Shown in pieces: positions 32,601 to 37,527 of a DNA stretch of 37,527 nt; the stretch's first letter is position 1, and every line of letters starts with the position of its first letter. Position numbers and translations under genes: made by a program. A model generated the notes under the pieces. The model worked only from the letters and a program-made list of their open reading frames with translations. It was not told the origin of the DNA and made no database searches. This stretch comes from Spongospora subterranea (taxonomy: Eukaryota > Endomyxa > Phytomyxea > Plasmodiophorida > Plasmodiophoridae), in the NCBI GenBank assembly GCA_900404475.1, contig OUQQ01000133.1:1-37527 (forward strand). The letters are read 5' to 3'.

Positions 32601-35060
32601 CTAACCACGACGGCTGGATAAAATATGTCGAGGGGAACTGGGCGCAACCGAGCTCCATCGGTTTCATGACGAAGAACAGGGAATAAGTGACGGCGATCGC
32701 CTCCGAATCTGCTAACCCCAGGTTCAACAACAGATTCTTTATATTTCGGTAGTTGGGGATCGATAACCCCTCCTGGAACTGGCAATTTAGAAAATGATCA
32801 ACCTAAAAATTTTGGAGTCGATATCACCAGTTTATCTTGAACAAGATAATCAAGAACAGGGTGAAGAGAGTTCACATAAAGACCGGCCAGATCAGCGGGG
32901 TTCTTGGTCGTCTTTAGGAACGTCGTTAGTGAACTTGAAGAACTATTTTGTTGCAGAGAGCGTCCGAATTCAGAAGGGATCTTGAGAGTCCCGGCCACGA
33001 TCCGCCCCTGGGCCTCCAGAGCTTTCGAGAAGATAGCACTATTCAGCTGCTGACCCGTCGTCGAACTCGACGGACAGAATTGCGATTTCGGATCGAAATC
33101 GAGGTCGTCTGCAGAAGAGCCCTAAACACCCACAATCAGTCTCCAAACTGCGGATCGGTTCAACAACCCCTGATCGAGATTACCATGAACCCGATCGCCA
33201 TCGGCAGGAATTTATTGCAAAACGCAGATATGGTGTGATGATGAAGTGTGGAGTTGGAGTTGGCGACAAGGGTTCCAATGCAGTTCAGACCGATCGGAAG
33301 TGAGCTATGGGCAGAAAGAACATCCGTCTTGAGATACCAAAGAGACCCGATCCAGATTCGCGACGCGAGACCGAAATCGGCGCGGTTCGCGCCGAGTGCC
33401 ACCTCGGCGCCGAAGAAAACGTTGAACACGCTCTGGACAGAGGCGATTTTCGAGGGCATCGCACTGGTCAGATTGCTGAGATATTCAGACGATCGTTGAC
33501 CATTGATGATCGGGAGTGATGAAATGGGCAACGGGATCTGGAAGGTTCGCTGGGTGAGAAAGCAGGAAGAGGCCAACAAGGCCAAGGTGCTCCTGGACAC
33601 AAACTCGGCCTGTTCTTTGGTGAGATTCGAACGACTTAATGTGGCGGTTAAGTCGCCGAGCGTTGGCAATGGAGCTTGATTGATCATGGCCAGCGATGAA
33701 TAGTTCGCCGAAAGAAAGGAATCAACGGCGCGAATCGCGCTTCCCATTGGAATACTCGTTCCCTGTAAGATCTGGAACAGCGAGCTTTCGAATATCGTTG
33801 AAAACACGTTCTGAGGGATCGAGGCAATGCAAGAATGGAGTTTCTGAGGCGCGACCTGACCCCACCTAGGCAAATGTTATAAATTACGGGGGAAAGGCAA
33901 AGAGCATATACGAATTCGCCTTACACATGATCGGGGTCGACCGGGACAAAAGGCGTTCCGGGAGGGCAAAATTTCTGATCTTGCACCTCGAGTCCATGTT
34001 GCCAAGCGTTGCCGATCGCGGTCGCATTCGGATCTGAAAAAAACAATGTCAGGCCCGATCGGACGGCGCCGGAAATCGCCGCAAATTACGTTGACGGAAC
34101 TGGTGCTCGACCCAGGATCGTTCCGGGAAAGAATCGTGGTTGATGATGGACGTGGAGTTGAATCCGTCCTTGGCGAGGAAGCCCATTAACATGGGGACGA
34201 TCTGTGCATATTTCACGTAAAACACCCCTGATTGCGTCGACGATGAAGCAATACCTGGCTATGGTTGAATAAAGGAACATTGACCAGAACCGATTGCATT
34301 CCATCAACAATTAGCTTGACGTATTCGCTCTTGGTCAAAGTCCCATTCCACAATGCAGCTCGATTCGTCGTCGTGAACTGTTTCCCGAGCAGATCGTGAT
34401 TGGTCCGTTGGACTCGATCCAGCAAACAGGACGTCGGATCAAAGAAATTCGGCCCATGACCACCACATGTTGGAAACCCTAAAAGTATTAGTTGAGTCGT
34501 GAGATTGTGCACGATTGCTCGTGGGATTAACCTTGAGCTTGGCACGACGTGTAATTCCTCGATAGCATCGAGTGGAAAATGTCAACGACGAGGGAATACG
34601 CGCCCACCTGATCCCGGTAGAAATAATCGACCTTGCGCGAAAAGGATTGCAAAAGCACATCCCGGGTCGGAATGGTCTTATGACGAAGATTGTAATGACG
34701 TAGATACGATAGATCATTGAGGAGGAAGTCGGTATGATTGGCAATTATTTCGGGAGAATACGAAACGCTTTTACCGAAAATACCCAGGACGGACGGCATC
34801 ACGGCGGCGAAATCGTTGGCGACAACGTTCAAGAAGTCGTCACCGGTGAAGTTAACTGGGGAGACGCAGAACCAACATAGATCAGCGCCATCGAGACGAG
34901 ATGGGGAATACTGATGCGGTTGCTGGTTAGGATTAGGTGATGGCGATGGCGGTCCAGACGACGAAGTCTGGGCAGACGAATATCGGGAAGTGATCCTGTT
35001 TGTCGTAACCGCCATGGCGGACGCCAAGCACAAAATACCCAGAAGCACCACCTTCTTCAT
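14690..35060 (-). CDS. Giant type I membrane protein with REJ and GPS-like domains (polycystin-1/REJ-like ectodomain)
   Basis: The start is ATG at 35060, with a signal peptide (MKKVVLLGILCLASAMA). Order along the protein: three unknown modules A, B, C (35060-25526); three unknown D units (25463-about 22870); an FN3-like domain ending near YGLKSSTRYNFCLKLK; a Cys-rich region (about 22730-21870); further FN3-like sequence (21770-20900); REJ (about 18700-17500) with LFANDAIVLDGSKSTDPDAG, LTFEWDCYDE, and TLNPG spliced to IYTMYLTVSDDASGRSQST; a GPS-like motif (about 15990-15790); a SEA-like segment (15640-15310); one transmembrane helix (15154-15092) followed by RRCKRR; and a Q/P/Y-rich tail. REJ followed by GPS is the plan of polycystin-1 and sperm REJ receptors, which act at the cell surface, but here only one membrane helix follows. 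Dozens of short introns interrupt it. The A-to-B, B-to-C and C-to-D joins keep phase, so I read one gene. One join near 25080 I could not resolve. Splitting into two or more genes remains possible. Confidence 0.82.
14770..14935 (-). repeat. 24-bp coding repeat, YPMQGQPA tail repeats
   Basis: Within the cytoplasmic tail of the giant protein the octapeptide YPMQGQPA is repeated about four times nearly perfectly, with variant copies (YQMQGAPA, YQMQPQAA, YPMQGAPV) on both sides. The same Y/P/Q/M/G composition occurs in annexin VII-type and rhodopsin-type cytoplasmic tails and in some WW/SH3-binding tails. The likely role is a flexible, protein-binding tail, which is inference. Repeat copies are almost identical in DNA, so the number probably varies. 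Confidence 0.9.
15092..15154 (-). other. Single transmembrane helix of the giant protein
   Basis: The segment GAIGGVIAAIAALGILIILY is followed at once by RRCKRRQARR, a stop-transfer signal. The upstream side is S/T/P-rich with two Cys (an extracellular stalk) and the downstream side carries the tail repeats, so the protein is type I with about 130 cytoplasmic residues. No second hydrophobic helix is seen downstream, so the polycystin channel part is absent. Confidence 0.9.
15310..15640 (-). other. SEA-like juxtamembrane segment of the giant protein
   Basis: Two exons (about 15640-15510 and 15437-15310) join across a 61-nt intron at the codon for the Gly of ATPG|SVIVTFVLVP. The result has a helix (FTQVAQNIASFKTAFAASLA), then ALNISPSRIFVVSATPGSV, then a strand and a helix (TVAILANQIIAQIADP). 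That order is the SEA-like fold common before the membrane helix of large protist and animal surface proteins. The GS pair lies where SEA domains cleave, but I cannot tell whether it cleaves. Confidence 0.6.
15785..15995 (-). other. GPS-like motif lacking the cleavage residues
   Basis: CLQFDNKTKVWNTTSV, then a spacer, a short intron (15839-15880) and VSCSVSASSAFVAVYR follow the spacing of a GPS motif (Cys...W...C-x-C-x-HL-S/T...FAV). The second part has S-A-S-S where GPS proteins have the cleavage tripeptide H-L-S/T, and the second Cys of the C-x-C pair is Val. It lies between REJ and the membrane, the position the GPS occupies in polycystin-1. I infer a GAIN/GPS relic that cannot self-cleave. 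Confidence 0.6.
17500..18720 (-). other. REJ (receptor for egg jelly) domain region
   Basis: Visible family features are VASIAGGLQRQLFAN, VLDGSKSTDPDAG, LTFEWDCYDE, PVPVLTLPGQTLNPG and, after an intron, YLTVSDDASGRSQSTQTIIE and SSPIPKITIASAPGRINPTS. These follow the order of REJ modules in polycystin-1 and sea-urchin sperm REJ proteins. The domain is extracellular. Its ligand is unknown outside the animal fertilisation examples. Confidence 0.85.
21870..22760 (-). other. Cys-rich repeat region of the giant protein
   Basis: About 25 cysteines fall in a recurrent pattern C-x3-C-x(9-10)-L-x2-C, e.g. CSPSCQDAMRSHLSTC, CDQSCQPGRIATVLAKC and CSESCAFELDQYLTKC. Two exons join across an intron at about 22109-22037. 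Similar C-x3-C...L..C arrays occur in secreted proteins of several protist groups. The region is probably an array of small disulphide-bonded helical hairpins. No named family was recognised. Confidence 0.65.
23539..25463 (-). repeat. Second intragenic repeat family: D1 and D2 units (D3 follows)
   Basis: Units D1 (25463-24554) and D2 (24497-23598) each start with a variant of LPVSGLCFLNTNGVAF, pass a ...LYTLLWNEF...-type stretch and an aromatic segment (NTVWRFWQTQIDLC in D2), then RFCEIVSVSVVRRTL / QFCEAMSSTVYNRTL, and end in SLPTQTSFASRSG or SLPTREMFALSS followed by VNQVWASMKSDCS / VNQIWTSMTSDCS. D3 begins at 23539 (IPIQGICLSDTNGMSF) but after its aromatic segment runs into an FN3-like domain. 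Splice sites fall at matching positions in D1 and D2, so the units arose by duplication of exon groups. I do not recognise the family. Confidence 0.8.
25526..28874 (-). repeat. Module C, third copy of the unknown tandem module
   Basis: Module C runs from QSQIPTPGPSFNSN to IWDSWRRMGIGSCSG. Landmarks shared with A and B, in order: SDGIDLCLLC; FPTCGGHGGNFFDPTTCL; VINWDSLPESDWIQAELQF; AIAQAWREQ...KFCP; LQKLHSCIASTPSD; a long helical part with NSSAPAEHETIPSMLSC; SQLCVPDTTTG; a low-complexity insert; RLQNALKCLIDYVKQGDLV; LRSYGLQDQES; and the closing IW..WRR.GI motif. C and B share LRSYGLQDQES exactly and are closer to each other than to A. Confidence 0.85.
26490..26790 (-). repeat. 51-bp coding minisatellite in module C
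   Basis: The 17-residue unit MGPGPSSFSPSFQPFSS is repeated about six times with small changes. It is a low-complexity G/P/S/F linker. The nearly identical DNA copies suggest recent expansion and likely length variation. The antisense reading is also open but has no other support. Confidence 0.92.
28928..32147 (-). repeat. Module B, second copy of the unknown tandem module
   Basis: Module B starts after the 67-nt intron 32148-32214 with STVGPSMAPPTMGPPSYQPP and ends with IWNGWRQFGIRSCGYQ. Shared landmarks: RRDGVDLCLFC, FPTCGGHGGNFFDPTSCL, MNWESLPEADWIEAELRF, LAQAWQEQ...KYCSPSF, TLGQIHQCLAYRS, SVLAEHETLPSPLTCL, SQLCVPKDTSG, a low-complexity insert, RLQTAMNCLLSFIPQTDLV, LRSYGLQDQES, and FNADSSALFNRT. 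The join to module C uses the intron 28875-28927 and keeps frame. Confidence 0.85.
29690..29935 (-). repeat. 21-bp coding minisatellite in module B
   Basis: The heptapeptide PGPSMSS and close variants (PGPSKNS, PGLSMSS, PALSKSS) recur about twelve times, at the same place in module B where module C carries its unrelated 17-residue repeat. It is S/P/G/M-rich, probably an extended, possibly glycosylated linker. The copies are nearly identical in DNA. Confidence 0.92.
32215..35060 (-). repeat. Module A, first copy of the unknown tandem module, with signal peptide
   Basis: Module A carries the signal peptide and the same landmarks as B and C: SRLDGADLCWFC; FPTCGGHGPNFFDPTSCL; INHDSFPERSWVEHQFR; AIGNAWQHG...QKFCPPG; PQKLHSCIASIPQN; SVLSAHSSLPIGLNC-like; SQFCPSSSTTG; and a closing SSMIWEYWRYLASFPCG. 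It lacks the low-complexity insert: after SEFGRSLQQNSSSSS it continues straight on. It is the most divergent copy. No known domain was recognised in any copy. The Cys positions are conserved, in keeping with a disulphide-bonded extracellular fold. Confidence 0.85.
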
Positions 35061-35085
35061 AATTTATTGCTGAATATTCGTTAAT

Positions 35086-35098
35086 GAATATATAAATA
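35086..35098 (-). promoter_or_regulatory. TATA-like element near the start of the giant gene
   Basis: An A/T-only stretch (TATTTATATATTC on the minus strand; TATAAATA on the plus strand) lies 26-38 nt upstream of the ATG at 35060. If it is a true TATA box the 5' UTR would be extremely short, so the element may instead sit in the UTR or belong to a further upstream exon. Confidence 0.3.
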
Positions 35099-36127
35099 CG
35101 GGATAGATCTGATATACTGATCAACACACTGTACGAACGACAATGTCGTTGAAACACGTCGGGATCCGATGATGAACCAGATCCGCGATTAAAAACACAA
35201 ACACGCTCAATTCTCAGCGAATTAAAAGCGAAATAGCGAAATATGGGAGAAGATCGGCGGTACCAAAGGGAAAATGAGAGTCGAACCAGGACCATTAAGC
35301 GGCGCCAGTAATATTCAGATCGGTACAGCTGAACAGAATCTGGAGTTTGGCGCTCGATCAAGGTGCAACATGTCCAACGCGGCGTACCTCGATCCGATCA
35401 TGAGGTGACCTGCCGCTGCATTTCAGGAAACGATCCCTTGATTTAGAAGAGTTAGTGGCGGGGTCGATCGCTCGTAATGACGATTCCATATCGACATGGA
35501 GTACACGATTCAAAAGTTGCCTTGATTGGATAACCGATCAAGTTTTTGCACCAGCGTCGTAGCAAACCACGTGATCGAGACATGTTAAAGGTCGATACAC
35601 AAAAGCGATACTACTCAAACGTTATTCGTGAACTTGTTCAAATGTAGCGCCTTGTATAAGTTGACATCTACAGCGCCCTACTGCATGTTTGATGATATGA
35701 TATGCCAAAGTGTTGATGCCAATGTTTCTAGAGATGAAAGATGCTATTTCTCCACAAGAGCAGTGGTTTCAATTCGTGCTGTTTTGGTCGCGGCAAAATG
35801 CTAAATAGGGTTGAGGAGAGGATTGCTGGAAAATCGGAAGACGCTTAAAAATGTGGGATGAAAACAAAGGTCGCTCTGCTAGATAATTGACCACTCACTC
35901 GAGCATGAACCTTGGAATGGGAATCTGTTTAGTATATTAACCATATGTGAATGGTATCTGATACTTCTAGAAACTGTCTTGAAAATCAGTTTAGATGGTT
36001 AATGTCCATATGACCTCACAACTACGATGGATTAGCAAGCATTCTCGCTCCGATGTTGCCTACTAGGTAATGATTTTCGGTTGACTGTATGGTTGTTCCC
36101 TTTTTCTGTACTACATTCATAGTCATC
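35099..36127. other. Intergenic stretch between the giant gene and the DUF924 gene
   Basis: About 1 kb without a recognisable gene. It should contain the promoter of the giant gene (-) and the 3' UTR of the DUF924 gene (-). The open frames across it are short and show no motif. I see no RNA gene or repeat. Confidence 0.5.
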
Positions 36128-37064
36128 TCATCCGGTCAAACGAAATGACAACAAACGCATAAAACCTGGGACTGAACTTAGCGATCGTAAATTAAACGCC
36201 ATATGATTTAGTTGAAGAATCTTCGAGGAATTCCATCTCCTCCTGTGTAGAGGTTCGCTGCAAAACAGCATTTCTATGAGGGTATCGCCCGAACCTTTCC
36301 AACACCTATCTGGGTTCTTAGCCAATCCATTCCAGTAACAGCCAATAGATGCTCTTACAGCAGTGTGCTCATTGAGACATTCCAAATCCGCTTCGACTTT
36401 AGCTTGAATATGTTGATAGCCTCTCCTATCCTTGGCATCTTGAACGGTTTGAATATGACACTCTTTCGCAAGTGTATGATCACCGATGTTTTCAGAATAG
36501 ACTAATGGAAGATACAAAAACTTCCTTTCGATGACCATAATCTTCAAACGTTTTGAAGTCAATACCGGAAGATCAGTTTGAGCTGACTACGACACACCTG
36601 GCGATGAATTCCGGAGTCAATAGATCTCTTGACCCTGTTGATGGCTTGTTCGTCGAGAGAGTACGCCTCACATTTGTTCTTGTGAATACGTCTGCCAAGC
36701 GGGTGCGACAGAATCACAAACGAGAGCAGTCCCTCCACGTCATTAGGCCATGATTCGTCATCGAACTGTCCAGCAGCAACACGGCCGAATAGCGCCCCAT
36801 AGTCTTTCCTCATCTTACAGCAAACGTCATGTTTTTGCTGAGGATTCAATGCCTCTCCGTACCTAAATTGTGTCAGAAATTACCAAGAAAAACAAGCCAA
36901 TCCTCTCACCAGGTAGTTTGTGCCCGCTTCAATGATTCCCTGCTGTAGTAAAACCTTCTGACGTCCCCAAGCCACAGGTCGAGTATAGACGTCCTCATCT
37001 TGATTCCTGTTTTCGCTGATATTCGAGTGGGCGGGATGTGAATATAGGAATCCATAACCCCCAT
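36128..37064 (-). CDS. DUF924-family protein
   Basis: Three exons join in phase: 37064-36910, 36862-36598 and 36541-36128 (introns of 47 and 56 nt). The product of about 275 residues follows the DUF924 pattern: SILDLWLGDVRRF (family: VLDFWF), then KDYGALFGRVAAGQFDDESW, LLSFVILSHPLGRRI (family: LALIILLDQFPRNI), EAYSLDEQAINRVKRSID, and ERKFLYLPLVYSENIGDHTL (family: FLYLPLMHSED). The late part (ASIGCYWNGLAKNPDRC) aligns with the family's RFGRFPHRN segment but is altered. DUF924 is an all-helical, TPR-like family, common in bacteria and found in many eukaryotes, with no known reaction. The start is chosen as the first ATG in the exon; a Met at 36998 just before the conserved part is possible. The poorly conserved C-terminus and the changed FPRN and FPHRN motifs suggest a divergent copy. 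Confidence 0.78.
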
Positions 37065-37195
37065 GATGACGATGACGGCCAGAACAGCACTGATTCGAAT
37101 CAAATTATCCCAATCAACTACAGTCTGTCAACGAGTGTGATTATTGATGTCCGTGGACTGGAGCTGCTGTTGAGGTGCCTGTTAGCGCCATCTAG

Positions 37196-37527
37196 GGGGG
37201 TAACCCTCTCAATAATATCATTACAACAGACAATGACCTGGACGAACCCGTTGATATCTACACTGCGAATGGCGCCAAGTTGTTCGGAGTTGGCGAAGGC
37301 AATGTGAAGGTCGGCCAGCTGACTATGAAGGATGTGCTGTATGTCCCGCAACTTAAGGCGACTTTGCTTTCGGTGAGCGCGGCGACAAAAAGAGGCGCTC
37401 AGATCCGGTTCGGTCCGGACTGTTGTATCGTTACCCTGAACGGTAAAGAGATCAAAATTGGCCAGCGACAAGGAAAGAGCTATGCTCTGAAGGTGAATGT
37501 TCCAAAGAAGGTGGATGTTCCAAAGAA
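37196..37527 (+). mobile_element. Ty1/copia retrotransposon Pol fragment (protease end to GAG-pre-integrase), cut by the window edge
   Basis: From 37196 an open frame runs to the window end. It shows IYTANGAKLFGVGEGNVKVG, MKDVLYVPQLKATLLSVSAA, then KRGAQIRFGPDCCIV and GQRQGKSYAL. VLYVP.L...LLSVS is the hallmark at the end of the copia aspartic protease, and the following part matches the GAG-pre-integrase region. A TAG at 37193-37195 closes the frame just upstream, and the DSG active-site motif is not readable in the preceding bases, so the copy looks decayed or truncated. The remaining Pol parts would lie beyond the window. Confidence 0.82.

Noticed and set aside
14690..35060. Reading modules A, B and C as three separate paralogous genes.
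   Set aside because: Only A has a signal peptide and start, and the exon that ends each module joins the next in phase across normal-sized introns (32148-32214, 28875-28927).

Overview
This window comes from the nuclear genome of a eukaryote, most likely a unicellular protist whose lineage I cannot name. The coding regions are cut by many short GT-AG introns; those I could place are mostly about 45-90 nt. Genes lie on both strands, TAA, TAG and TGA all serve as stops (standard code), and there is a nuclear-type tRNA with a Pol III T-run, a SAGA subunit, a nucleolar PUF protein, a REJ/GPS surface protein and a Ty1/copia fragment. The sequence does not look bacterial and no operon is present.

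Layout. Positions 1-2997 are mostly without recognisable genes. A tRNA-Ala(CGC) lies at 2998-3071 (+). A gene at 3777-9089 (+) encodes a soluble protein of eight tandem cyclic-nucleotide-binding (CNB) folds, of which only some keep the phosphate-binding cassette. Convergent to it, at about 9545-10546 (-), is SGF29, the tandem-Tudor reader of the SAGA histone acetyltransferase complex. Positions 10700-12490 hold two families of non-coding repeats. PUM3/Puf-A (PUF repeats plus CPL domain) is at 12494-14617 (+) and ends only 72 nt from the end of the next, convergent gene.

The main item is a 20-kb minus-strand gene (35060 to 14690). It appears to encode one giant type I surface protein of very roughly 5,500-6,000 residues (my estimate). 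In order: signal peptide; three tandem copies of an unrecognised Cys-containing module of about 3 kb each; three copies of a second unrecognised unit; an FN3-like domain; a Cys-rich region; another FN3-like region; a REJ domain; a GPS-like motif without the cleavage residues; a SEA-like segment; a single transmembrane helix; and a short Q/P/Y-rich cytoplasmic tail. This is the extracellular plan of polycystin-1/sperm REJ proteins without the 11-helix membrane part. Splice phases join each module to the next, which argues for one gene rather than a cluster.

At the right end a DUF924-family gene (37064 to 36128, -) is followed by a copia-type retrotransposon fragment that runs off the window (37196-37527, +).

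No shared pathway links these genes. The candidates for something undescribed are the giant REJ protein with its two unknown repeat families, and the eight-CNB protein. All exon joins were worked out by eye from splice motifs, reading phase and alignment between internal repeats, without computation.
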